DNA from: Dermatophagoides farinae
Lineage: Eukaryota; Arthropoda; Arachnida; Sarcoptiformes; Pyroglyphidae
Length of the DNA: 64,000 nucleotides
Direction of reading: 5' to 3'
Assembly (NCBI RefSeq): GCF_024713945.1
Contig: NW_027461514.1
Coordinates: 496,001-560,000 of the forward strand
Position 1 is the stretch's first letter. Each line of letters starts with the position of its first letter. The position numbers and the translations under genes are program-made. The notes below the pieces were generated by a model, which did not search any database, was not told the DNA's origin, and was given only the letters and a program-made list of their open reading frames with translations. Shown here in pieces: positions 38,174 to 48,597 of this stretch.

Positions 38174-41100
38174 ATGATCGAAAATATTATATTCCCAGGA
38201 TGTATTTCAGGTGTAACTGAACTATACCACAATGTGTATCGAATATCAGTCGAAAACACTTACGTTCCCGTGCTGTTTCAGATGTGCAAAAAAAGTTTGC
38301 CCCTAATCATTATTTATGCTCATGCAAACGCTACAAACCTTTCTAGGTTACGTAAAGAAATTGAACAGTTTTCCGATCAGCTTTCGTGTCATATAATTGT
38401 GCCGGAGTATCCAGGCTACGATACGTACGCCTCAAAAAAAAGTATCAAATTTATTGCCGAAATTTTTAAGTCAGTGATTACATTTGTGCATCAATATCTC
38501 AACTGGCCTCTGGCCAACATTATTTTGTGGGGTAATAGTATAGGATCTGGAGTTGTTTTAGAAGCAGCTAGGCACATAATGGAAATGCAAGGAGTAGATT
38601 CTGAAGAGATGCCAAACATTGTTAATACATACAAATTTACAAACCTGCCTGAAAACTTAAAAAGCGCAGAACAAGTCGAGTGCAAATCGCAAAAACATTT
38701 TGCTGCGATCATCTTGCAATCTTCCTTTGTCTCGATAAATAAATTTGCGCGCGATAAGTTTGGTTTGCTAGGCAAGATCAGTGTCGCCAAACAACTTTAC
38801 AATAACGAAGGCAATATCAAGTTTTTTTCGAAGTTAAACGAGAAAAACAACGGTTTGCCAATTCTGTGGATTCACGGAAAACTCGACGAAATGTTTAATT
38901 TTAACGATATTAAAGATTTATTTCTGGCATATCCTGGGCGAAAGAAATTTCAATTATTCGAAAATTCAGACCACAACTCGTTTGATGTAGAAGTGGTTAT
39001 AAATTCTATTCGATCTTTTATTTGCGAAAATATCCACTACCATCCTATAACCTATGCGAGCAACTGCTTTGAATTGCATAAGTTTTTCAGTAACACAAAG
39101 TTGAACATTATGAAACTCAAGAATTTCAAGTTTGATGTCAAAGACGTCCTCAAAGGAATTTTCCGTTATAATGACCAATGGCATCTTTTATCGCCCAAAC
39201 AGAAGTTGCAGCTGAAGAAGTTTGATTTAGTTAGTAAAAAGAGTCATTGGAGTCCTTTCCTGATACAAGATAAGTTAAACTTTGCGGATTTAACTATTAA
39301 TACAACACAGACTTTTAAAAAATCAATTAATCATGCATTAACTCTGATGAAAATGTTGAACATTGCGTACATGGAACACTTCGCAGTGTTGAAACTAAAA
39401 CCAAATCATAACGTCAAGTTATTTAATAACGTTGACAATCGGAAACTGGCCAATAAATCGGTCAAAAAGCAAAAACACTCTAAAAAGAAAAACTCTTTGA
39501 AGTCATCAAACAGAAGAGAAAATAAAAAAAATTTTCTACAGTACCGTTACTGCGACAATGCTGGAATAGGTCTAGTACATAAAATTGAATTTTCGAAACA
39601 AATTAAATCATTGGCCTTAAACAATAAACTCAGTGAAATAATCAAGATATATTGCGTAGATTCAATGATGAAAAATTTCGTTATCGATTGCTCAACAAAT
39701 AAGCTTAGAAATAGCCGATTGCAACTCATGGAACGATCTAGAAAAGGCGATATCTTAAATACAACAGCAGCCATGATTGTGCTTAAGCTAGCAGATATGT
39801 CTGACGAAGAGTTTTTAGAGATTAGTGCAAAGTGCCGAGCATGGACTGCTTCTGACAAAATACTTGATTTCGTTATTGCTAATCTAGTTACTGAAACGAA
39901 AAGCGAAAATTCAGACATATTGATCGAACAGCTGATTAAGTGCTGGATTTACTTAATGTCTATCAGTCGTTTCGTAGATGAAGACAATGTTTTGACAAAA
40001 ATCCGGTACTACCCGTTATTCAATTTTATTACCACAAATTCATTTTTGGCGACTGCGTATTTTAGTTGGCAGGCAATAGTTAAGTTTGAGTCCATTTTAG
40101 AAGTTCTCTATTATAAAGCAAGTGGAAATATATCGACAAATAAATTAATTTACGAACTGTATCAGCTTATGTTTGCTCAAAACACATTTAACGTGTTTTA
40201 TTGCATAATAGACAAAGACAGTATCAAAGACTCTTTTGTGTACTTTGGAGACTTCTTGTTTGCAATAAATGACGAAAGGGAAATCACTAGCGAGCGTTTC
40301 ACAGCAAATATCTTCAAATACTTCATTTCGAATAAATATGCAATTTTTCCCGTGGTGATGAAAAAGTTTCACCTGCTAGAGTTAGACAAATTGATAGAAG
40401 TATTTTTAGCGCAAATAGGGCTTAATTACTTGGCAATGCTAAAAAAAAATGTGAACAATTTGTATTTATTCAAGTCTTCCATCTACTTAACGCCAAAAAT
40501 GATCAAGACGGTGAAAGCGTTTATTGATTCTTTGGAAACCAACTTATTGCAGAGACTTAATATAATGAAGCATGTTTACAATAGCGTGCTAGAGTACGTT
40601 TTTTACAACTTTTCGTTTCAAGAATGGTATTTGTTCGATATTGGTTATACAAAAACCTTTTTGAATGTAGTAGCTGGCGCATCGAGCTTAGTTTACGCTA
40701 ACTCGAGAAAAGATCTAATCAGAGAGTTTATACGTTTATCTCTCCAGTTTAACGATCAATTTCGAAATGACGTGACTAACGAAGCTGTTGCCTGGCTGGG
40801 TAAACAATTTGTAGAGCTAGAATTTGATTTTCTTGATATCACAAGTCCAACAGAATTACATACGTTTTACACTACGGTTCTGAACTTCATAATCAATCAC
40901 GCGAGAATGATGCCAAGACCGGGTTATGTTTCACTTGGCGATGACTGTTTAAATCATGATATTTTCAAGGTGAGAAATCATTTACATAATAGAAACTTAA
41001 CGAAGTTCAATAAGGAATTTATTATATGGCTCGAGAAACAACAAATCATGACCAGGTTGCTCGACGCGTTTGAAACCAAAATTACGTTTGCAACAGCTAT

Positions 41101-41594
41101 GTCTGCTTTAGACGGCCAAAACACACTAAGTGAATATGTACGTAACGTTTTCAATCATAATTACACTACTAGCTGCTCGTTTTTTTGCGCCATGTTCAAA
41201 TTGTGTGCAGCTGTACGTTAACTTCGAGAGAGACCACGAAAAGTATAGCAAACTCTACAGTGTATTTGAACTCAGCTTATTTGACTTTGATCCGCCACTG
41301 GTGGTACTGATGAGTAAGTTATGCCACGTAGCTGAAGATTACCTTAATCAAAATATGGAAAAACTAAATGAGTTCAGCGAAAAATGTGAACTACCTAAAG
41401 AGGTGTATAGTAAAATCAAACTAAACAATAAAACACAAATTGTTTTTGAAGATTCAATTTACAAAATTGTCATTGGACTGATTCACGAGCACTTTTGCTA
41501 CGTCAGCAGAACGGATAAACTTATAAATCTGACTCAGAAAGAGGATTTATTTAATAAACTGCACACTATTTTTATGTTAGCTCTAATTACATAA
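38174..41594 (+). CDS. alpha/beta-hydrolase fused to a long helical region (two exons)
   Basis: Exons are 38174-41141 and 41173-41594; the 31-nt intron (41142-41172) starts GTAACG and ends CTACTAG. The protein is 1129 residues. Residues 1-300 are an ABHD17-type serine hydrolase: IYAHANATN oxyanion region, nucleophile S122 in G-N-S-I-G, D238 in HGKLDEMF and H267 in NSDHNSF. Such enzymes depalmitoylate membrane proteins or cleave small esters. A basic linker (about 420-460, Lys-rich) leads to about 650 residues of helical sequence with no family I know. I see no stop or splice signal separating the two parts. The splice choice at the 3' end restores frame with the last exon; an alternative 16-nt removal also fits but is less like other introns. 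Confidence 0.78.
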
Positions 41595-41856
41595 AACTAG
41601 CCGTCCCATAAAACAAAAAAAGAATGAATTTCGGCTAAATTAACACTCAAAGCGTTTCTTTTTAAGTGAAATGATCGATAAGCTAAATTAATAGTCAACA
41701 AATCTATGTTTATCAATGTAATTTTACAATATGAAAAGAGGAAGCTAAAAATGAATATACTATCAGCATTATAGTCAACTAATGTAAATTAAAAACGTTT
41801 GGTTGCCAAGCGCTAATTTATTTTGTGGACACAAAGCACTTCGGTGGTTATGCTGT

Positions 41857-41934
41857 TTACTTAGATCTTGCTCTCATCTTTCTTCTTTTGCGCTGAAGTC
41901 TTCGAGTTCTCTTTTTTTGCCACTTCCAGCGCAT
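41857..41934 (-). CDS. RPL41: 60S ribosomal protein eL41 (25 residues)
   Basis: The smallest ribosomal protein. The reverse-strand frame from ATG 41932-41934 to TAA 41857-41859 encodes 25 residues beginning MRWKWQKKRTRRLQRKRRKM and ending RARSK, nearly identical in pattern to the universal MRxKWxKKRxRRLxRKRRKM sequence. It crosses the subunit interface of the ribosome. An in-frame ATG 14 codons upstream (41976) would add a basic MGHGASRYKKSRSR; the conserved family start argues for the shorter form. It lies downstream of, and on the same strand as, the M16 gene. Confidence 0.93.
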   Translation of the reverse strand: MRWKWQKKRTRRLQRKRRKMRARSK

Positions 41935-42068
41935 TCGGCTTCGCGACTTCTTATATCTCGATGCTCCGTGACCCATAATGTATGTAAAATCTTAAACGAA
42001 ATTTATTTTAATTAAGACAAAACATGCAGGGGCAAACGGAACTCAAAAGCTATTATTAATTTATTTGA

Positions 42069-45000
42069 CTAGCGTTTGGTGACATGTTTTTCCCCTGCAG
42101 TCGTTTTATCAGTAACGATAATTAAGAATTGCATTTTATTGGAAATCAAATCTTTAAAGATTTTATTAAAGTTTGTTAAGCTCAAACTATTTAAACTATT
42201 TTTGTTTATGACAATTGAATTAGCTCGCATCAAGTACGAATTTTTTTTGAACTGTTTCGCCATGAAATCCACCTTTGGTGAGCTTTCAGACTGACATCTT
42301 GTTATATATCCTTGTTTCTTTTTTTCAAAATCCTTTGCTTTGTTCCAGTTTTTCCAAAAGTCGCAAAACCAGAGTTCAGCTTTCTCGTCAAGAGACCATC
42401 TGTCTAGGTTTAAAAATTCTATAAGCTTGTAAGCCGAGGTAGTTATTTCGTTTGACGCTGGTTTCATAATGCTTACTTCCACGTAGTTCAGGTTGTTCGA
42501 ACAAAACACCGCTTCACTGCTTGTGAAGTACACCTTGTCAGAATATCTGCGGTAAAAAGAAATCAATTCAGACTCTAACATAAACGCAATAAAGTTTACG
42601 ATCGATTCTTCTACGCCAGAGCAGTTGAGAATCAGTCTGGCATATCCACATGAGAAATTGTGTGACATCAGTAGCAACATGAAACTCTTGTTTTCAATTT
42701 TCTGTTTTTCGAATTTTACAAAATTGATTACGTCTTGAGAATCAGTGATTTGGAATAGTTTTAAAACATTTTTTTCATGGAAATGCTCGCATGAAATATG
42801 TGTACGTTCGGTCATGTCCGATCTTTTCGGTTCACATTCTACTAATATAGAGTCTTCGTTGAACAAAATATTTGGGTAACTTTGGGTGAAATCATACTTT
42901 AGGCCACTTCCTGCTTTGATGTTGTTTGCTTTGAAGTACTTGTCTATATTGGCTATTATTTGATGTTCGACTTCTTCCTCGCTTATGTTACCTCCTATGT
43001 TTACCCATGATAAGTAACCCTTAAACAAACTGGGGAAAAATTGGTAGTCAGAGGTTTCTGAGGAATCAACCATAACGTTGATGAATGATTTCTTCATCCA
43101 CTTACTAAACGTGTTAAATTGGTATTCGGGTTTTGTATTCAATATTTGCAGCAGGACGGGATTTTCTGTATAGTTGAAATGAGTTATTAATTTTATCAAA
43201 GAATCCGGCTGACTTATTTTTTTGTTCATTAGATTCAGAATGTCGCCGTACAAATTTTCAGAAACTTTGTGAAGTTCTTTTAGAGTGGTTGAATGCAATA
43301 ACTGAAATAGCTGCGAAAATATATTCAAACCCTTATTCCCGGAAGGCGTGGTTAACGAAATGCAAAAGCCGATGAAATTATCGTCTACTGTGCAAAGCGT
43401 CTTTATATTGAAAGAAGTAAAAAACGCAATGTGCCGATTGCTGACTAAGTCTTTGTATTTATTCTTGAAACAGGAAATCAACACTAGCGTCAGCAAGTTG
43501 TATTTCATTGAATAGTTATTCAATATTTCGTCGTCATAAATGAAATACCATTTGTAGTAAATAACAGGTCGCGAAAAATCTAGGAAATTTTTGTAGTTTA
43601 CTTTCAAAAGCATTTCTTTTGCAACGTCGCTGGATATTTCTTCTGGTTGGTCTCTTTCGGCACGGGAAAGAAAATCTTCTTTAGAGGGAATTTCTAGCAA
43701 GTCTCTGAACGTTGAAGCTTGCTCTTTGTTTAGGCTGTAAAGTACAGATAAACTGCGATTCAGCGTTTTCATTCTCAAGAACTCAATACCTCGATCATTC
43801 TTTAAGTCATTTTTTCCAGTTGGTACGTCGATAATGGAATGTATGTCCAAACTTGGTTCTTCTAATTTGTTTACGTCTGTTGCTTTTGCAAAGCTGATTT
43901 GACTGGTTACATTTGAATCGTTTCCTGCCTCTAAAACTAAAGGTGAACAGTAGTCTAGAGAAATGTCATTAAAACACGTCAACAAGTGATAGTCTTTTTT
44001 TCCTTCATTAACGTTGAATGAACACTTTGGCTGTTCGATTTTTTCGCTGGCCAACTTTAACACAAAAAATTCCGTGTTGAAATAATAATCCTTGGCTTTT
44101 AAAATCGGGCTGGAGTTATATTGAATACTTGTATACGCTTTTTTACTTGCCGTAGATAACAATACAAGAATGTTTTGTAAGTTTAAATATTTGTTTCGAA
44201 CATATTTGTAATTTTCAAACAGTTCTTTGTAAACAAGAACTTCACATAAATTGAAAAAAACAAACTTCAAAAGAGATCGACGGTCGTATTCATCTTGAAA
44301 AAAATTCACAAGATTATGCAAAGCTCCTGTACTTTTAGACAAGTATTCAAGCCAATCATCCATCAACGAATAACGGTAGAGCATTTCACGTACGGAGTAA
44401 AATTTTATTAGAAATTTTTCTACTTCGTCTTCATCTTGTATCCAAGTGTCTACGAAATTGAAAACCAGCTGTATTAGATTGAAAAATATGTCGTTCAATC
44501 TGGGATTTATTTGATTAATAAATTTTGTAGCCAACGAAGTAGAAATAAAGTAAAAGTCTATGTCAATCAGTGTCAAATTACACCCTTCATAATTACTAGA
44601 GATTGTTATAGAATCAAAATATTCGGCGTATTCTAATAGAATTTCTTCGATTTCCACACAGGAAAATAAGTAGTTTAGCAAGGACACGATATGCTTTATT
44701 ACAAAAGAAAAGTTTTCGCTTGGTACGGCAAATGAAAACGTCAAATTGTAATTTTGTTTTGAACAAATGTATAAATACGGGACCTTAAAACTAAAGTTTC
44801 GTGTCGAAACTTTAATGTCCGCAGTGGCTGTAGTTTTTTGCATTAAAGGTGGTAACTTAGCACTAAATCGCTTTATTACATTTAGATAATAATCAGAATT
44901 AAAGTTGCTACACGTTGCTATTTGAAGATTCGAGACGCAAATAACATACTGCCAATAAAAGTAACAAACTTTGGCTAAGTCAGAAATTTTGTTGTTGCAC

Positions 45001-45656
45001 GTTTCCAGTAGCGTCTTTCTGTTACCACAGATTGCTATATCCGAAAAATACGGAATTTTAAACAACGTTTCATTCATTTTACTCAAAATGGAAAGGTTAA
45101 CGCTATTTTCATCAAAACCAACACAGCCAAACTCTTCAGTAACCATAGTGATTTCGCTCTGTAGTTTATCTTCAGCAACAAGGAAAGGTGTCAAGATCGA
45201 ATCTAGTATTTTCGAGATTACGAGTTCTTTGTTCTCGACTGGGACTGAAAATTCGAATCTAATTTCGAAGTTATTAGTAATGGCATTACAAGTGCCTCCA
45301 AAATTGGATATAAAATCGTTTAAACTTTCAGATTCAGCGTTTCTTTTGCACATGAGAATGATATGTTCTGTCAAGTGAGCAATACCACTTGACTTGAGGC
45401 ACGCTGCGTCTAAATTGTTTTTTTGCAATAAATCTTTCAGAAGCTCGTTTTTGAACCATGCTTCCTTTAAATTTCCAGCCGCAAAAGACAATACCAAATA
45501 AATTAAAGAGCTTTTCTTTTTAAGCTCAGCCGCGAATAATCCTGAATTAGTATTGAAAAGATTCGTTATGTAGGTTAACGACACAATTTGATCTTGAAGT
45601 GCGTGTGTTAAAGCTGTTTTTTTTACAATATATTTTTTCTCTTCAGACGTATTCAT
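42069..45656 (-). CDS. insulysin-like M16 metallopeptidase
   Basis: A second large M16 peptidase, 1195 residues, of the insulin-degrading-enzyme layout. The inverted zinc motif is H94-L-T-E97-H98 in GIAHLTEHIILM. It is followed by the F-G-G-T-C-N-A-I-T segment typical of M16A (GGxxNAxT), and by the distal Glu in VTEEFG (about 174-175). The rest is long, divergent M16 repeats without internal stops. The N-terminal methionine region (MNTSEEKKYIV) has no signal peptide, suggesting a cytosolic enzyme, unlike the leader-like upstream extension of the 19158 gene. Divergence is high outside the active site. Convergent with the hydrolase-fusion gene, with eL41 between. Confidence 0.86.
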   Translation of the reverse strand: MNTSEEKKYIVKKTALTHALQDQIVSLTYITNLFNTNSGLFAAELKKKSSLIYLVLSFAAGNLKEAWFKNELLKDLLQKNNLDAACLKSSGIAHLTEHIILMCKRNAESESLNDFISNFGGTCNAITNNFEIRFEFSVPVENKELVISKILDSILTPFLVAEDKLQSEITMVTEEFGCVGFDENSVNLSILSKMNETLFKIPYFSDIAICGNRKTLLETCNNKISDLAKVCYFYWQYVICVSNLQIATCSNFNSDYYLNVIKRFSAKLPPLMQKTTATADIKVSTRNFSFKVPYLYICSKQNYNLTFSFAVPSENFSFVIKHIVSLLNYLFSCVEIEEILLEYAEYFDSITISSNYEGCNLTLIDIDFYFISTSLATKFINQINPRLNDIFFNLIQLVFNFVDTWIQDEDEVEKFLIKFYSVREMLYRYSLMDDWLEYLSKSTGALHNLVNFFQDEYDRRSLLKFVFFNLCEVLVYKELFENYKYVRNKYLNLQNILVLLSTASKKAYTSIQYNSSPILKAKDYYFNTEFFVLKLASEKIEQPKCSFNVNEGKKDYHLLTCFNDISLDYCSPLVLEAGNDSNVTSQISFAKATDVNKLEEPSLDIHSIIDVPTGKNDLKNDRGIEFLRMKTLNRSLSVLYSLNKEQASTFRDLLEIPSKEDFLSRAERDQPEEISSDVAKEMLLKVNYKNFLDFSRPVIYYKWYFIYDDEILNNYSMKYNLLTLVLISCFKNKYKDLVSNRHIAFFTSFNIKTLCTVDDNFIGFCISLTTPSGNKGLNIFSQLFQLLHSTTLKELHKVSENLYGDILNLMNKKISQPDSLIKLITHFNYTENPVLLQILNTKPEYQFNTFSKWMKKSFINVMVDSSETSDYQFFPSLFKGYLSWVNIGGNISEEEVEHQIIANIDKYFKANNIKAGSGLKYDFTQSYPNILFNEDSILVECEPKRSDMTERTHISCEHFHEKNVLKLFQITDSQDVINFVKFEKQKIENKSFMLLLMSHNFSCGYARLILNCSGVEESIVNFIAFMLESELISFYRRYSDKVYFTSSEAVFCSNNLNYVEVSIMKPASNEITTSAYKLIEFLNLDRWSLDEKAELWFCDFWKNWNKAKDFEKKKQGYITRCQSESSPKVDFMAKQFKKNSYLMRANSIVINKNSLNSLSLTNFNKIFKDLISNKMQFLIIVTDKTTAGEKHVTKR

Positions 45657-45923
45657 TTGAACTACATATAACTTAAATGAAGGGGAAAAACAAAAGAGAG
45701 AAACGAATTTTGATTATCCAAAGAGATAGTTAATGATTTGTTTGGAGGTTGTACCATAAGGTGCGCGTTTTGATTGTTTAAATAGTTGTTAGCAAACAGA
45801 ATCTAAATTGTTTATAGTTAGTTTACGCTAAAAACGTCTGATCTTAAGTTATTACGCTATTCAATAATTTTGGTATTGATCTAGGTGAGATTTGGTTTGC
45901 CTAGACAAACGTTGATATGTAAC

Positions 45924-46405
45924 ATGCAAAGTCATTGCGAAATTTGTAAAGAGATAATTCCTGATAGTTCAGAAGCTACAACGTATTTTACTTGTTGTCA
46001 CAAATTTCATCGAAATTGTACAATAGAGTATTCCCTAAAGTATTCAAACGCTCACGAACGTTTACTTTGTGCGATCTGTGACCTACGCAAAATTGTTAGA
46101 CCACAGGCGCAGAGTGTGGCCGTCACTTTGGATGGTGAAAACGCAAGCGATAACAACGTGAATACAGCTAATTCGAATATTATCGTAACAGACGAAGTTG
46201 AGATTGAACTGTTGCAACAAGAGCTTAGAAACTCTACGCTAGCTTTGTGTAACAATCCCAGTAAGTTTTACCCTGACTGACAAAAAGAATTTTAGCTCCG
46301 CTAGATATGATAAAGAGCTATGAACTGATAGATCAAATTAAAGTTATTCTATTAAAAAAACAGCGTCGTTCCAAAGAACCAGCAGAGCATATTCAATTAT
46401 TTTAA
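45924..46405 (+). CDS. RING-H2 finger protein (two exons)
   Basis: A probable E3 ubiquitin ligase, 148 residues. Exons are 45924-46260 and 46296-46405; the 35-nt intron (46261-46295) starts GTAAGT and ends GAATTTTAG. Splicing joins CNNP to TPLDMIKSYELIDQ and adds a basic helix; unspliced, the frame ends in the intron. The RING starts at once: C-E-I-C, then C-C-H-K-F-H-R-N-C (C-x-H-x2-H-x2-C) and C-A-I-C, the RING-H2 cross-brace order. Start: ATG 45924 (MQSHCEIC). The frame extends to a GTG at 45885. The C-terminal half is an amphipathic coiled helix and could be a dimerisation or substrate-binding part. Confidence 0.8.
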
Positions 46406-46612
46406 GCTTGTTGTACACGCTGAACAATAATATAAGAAATAAAACGCACGAACTAGTAATAGACAAAAGTCCAAAAGATTTACAAGCAAACTAATGATCA
46501 ATTTAGACAATCTTTCGCGCATATTTTATACATAGTAGGCGAAATTATAGTATAAGATTTGATTTTGTATTTTATTTATTTTTACCGTCGAAAAAATAAG
46601 TCGGTGTATATT

Positions 46613-47629
46613 ATGCTTATGGACATTTTCGGAAACTTATCAAAACTTTTTATCAGGCCTCCGCGTAATAATTATTCTGCTAGCCAGCTGGGCAATGATA
46701 AATTTTTTATCAATCGGATTGCCATAATAAGACACGATTTCGAAGTGATGAATCACCTCGGGCAAAAAATTGTTTGCAGTCATTTTCGGCCTTTGAAACA
46801 ATCCGAAATAGCAGAAAAATTACCTGTTGTCATTTACTGTCATGGAAATGCTGGATCGCGGATCGAACCGATTTCTTTGATTTATCACTTACTTCCCTTA
46901 AACATCACTCTGTTGTGTTTTGATTTTACGGGTTCAGGTATGAGCGAGGGTGAATTTGTAACTCTAGGTCACAATGAAGTGCAAGATCTTCATCACGTTA
47001 TTAAATACGCGTACGAAAACCTGCCTGTAGATTTTATATTTTTGTGGGGCAGAAGCATGGGCGCGTACACTTCACTCAAATATCCAGATCCAGATTCTAG
47101 AATAACCGGAATTATAGCTGATTCGCCGTATTTCAGCCTCATGGACATGATTATGGAGCAAAACGGAATTGTCAATGTCGTGCCTGCGATGATAAAACGT
47201 AGCGCTGCCGGATTTATCAGGCAAAATATTCTGACAAAGTGCAATCTCGATATTTACGAAGAAAGCCTTGCAAAAACTAAACTTAGAAAGCCATTGCTCT
47301 TGATAATAGCGCGCGACGACACACTTGTATCATCAGTACACAGTGAAAAAATAATTAAGGTAAGTCAGCTCTTGCAGCTTCATTTTTTTTAGAACTACAA
47401 AAACACAAACTATGAACTACTGAACGTAATAGGCGACCACAATTCTGAGCGTAGCCACGCAATGATAAGAAAGTGCATAAAGTTCATTTGCCAAACGATG
47501 AATATCAAAGAGTATTTTGATAATAAAAAAGTTCCTGAAGCCTTTAGACTAATGGAAAATCAGGCACTGAGTTTCGACGAAAATGAATTCTTTATTCGTA
47601 AGGAGTTCACACTTATTGAAAAAAGTTAA
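46613..47629 (+). CDS. alpha/beta-hydrolase, ABHD-type (two exons)
   Basis: A 327-residue serine hydrolase. Exons are 46613-47359 and 47393-47629; the 33-nt intron (47360-47392) starts GTAAGT and ends ATTTTTTTTAG (it skips an internal CTTGCAG). Visible catalytic elements are the CHGNAGS oxyanion strand, GSGMSEG, nucleophile S148 in G-R-S-M-G, the acid in IIARDDTLVSS (D235/D236) and, only in exon 2, H265 in IGDHNSE. Splicing is therefore required for an active enzyme. This is the lipase/depalmitoylase-like (ABHD17/Bem46-type) fold, seen also in the 38174 protein. Start: ATG 46613 (MLMDIFGNL); the frame extends to a TTG at 46559 with a hydrophobic stretch. Confidence 0.88.
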
Positions 47630-47681
47630 TAAATTTCTACAGGCGAAGGAATTGCAATAACGTGTTGGTACTGCCAATCAT

Positions 47682-48380
47682 TTAACTCATAATAAAGATG
47701 TTTTGAAGCGACTTTACAATAAAAGGCGGGATAAATGTTTTAAAATGACGTTCAAAAACAACCGATTTTATAGCGACAAATAGGCTCAAATCTGATTCGT
47801 TATTCTCGCAAATGACATCTGTTTCGTTTACAACATAGTGTGTTACTTTATCGCTTAAGAGTTTCGCGATGTTATCCATGTTTTCTAAATACAATATGAA
47901 TTCGTCAAATAAAGAACATAGTTTTTTATAAGCATCGTAGAGTAAATCATTCGATAATAAATAAGTTAACGGAGCGCATACAGCGGTAAAGGAGTAAGTA
48001 GCAAATATGTCTAGAATTCGTTTGGTTTCTTCGAAATCTACGCGCACGATATTGAACGAATCATCGTAGATGAATACTGGTTCTAGAATAATAACAACTT
48101 TTCGACAAGTAGAACTTCGTGTACGATAAGCTCGTACAAGTTCGCTTAATGCGAAACAAAAATTTTGTATCATCTGAGTGTTCATTGACCCAGGAAGCGT
48201 GTTTTTTGTACGTAGAATAAGATATAATCGTAGATCTGGCTTAGTAGTGTTGCAGATCGCTGAGATCAACACGTCTAACGGTATTGACATTCCTGTGGTT
48301 GACGAGTTGCAAAGACAAACATCACGATCTTTGGCGTTTTCAACGCCGGAAACAGAATCGACTATGTTAGTTTGCGGCAT
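47682..48380 (-). CDS. unknown protein with alpha/beta core
   Basis: A 232-residue ORF with an ATG start (MPQTNIVDSV). The central part alternates strand and helix (LRLYLILRTKNTL, CFALSELVRAYRT, KVVIILEPVFIY, FTAVCAPLTYLLS) like a Rossmann or P-loop-derived fold without a nucleotide-binding loop. Candidates such as degenerate Elongator ATPase-like subunits crossed my mind but cannot be supported. It shares about 215 nt of AT-rich divergent promoter with the REI1 gene and is convergent with the hydrolase, stops 52 nt apart. Confidence 0.6.
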   Translation of the reverse strand: MPQTNIVDSVSGVENAKDRDVCLCNSSTTGMSIPLDVLISAICNTTKPDLRLYLILRTKNTLPGSMNTQMIQNFCFALSELVRAYRTRSSTCRKVVIILEPVFIYDDSFNIVRVDFEETKRILDIFATYSFTAVCAPLTYLLSNDLLYDAYKKLCSLFDEFILYLENMDNIAKLLSDKVTHYVVNETDVICENNESDLSLFVAIKSVVFERHFKTFIPPFIVKSLQNIFIMS

Positions 48381-48597
48381 AATAACTTAAATTAATAATA
48401 AATAAAAATTATTGTATTTTATTTTATATTGCTAGCAGTAATTAGTCAACTACTGATTTGTGAACTAAAAAAAAAAAAAATCAAAATTTTACAAAAAATA
48501 ATTGATTTTTTATTCAACGTAATAAAAAAATCTTAGTGATTATGTAAGTCTAGAAAAATTACGACTATAGTATAAAACACAATTTTAAATATAAGCA

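Noticed and set aside
48467-48480. Long A-run upstream of the REI1 gene
   Set aside because: Homopolymer in an AT-rich divergent promoter; no evidence of a retroposed poly(A) tail or target-site duplication.
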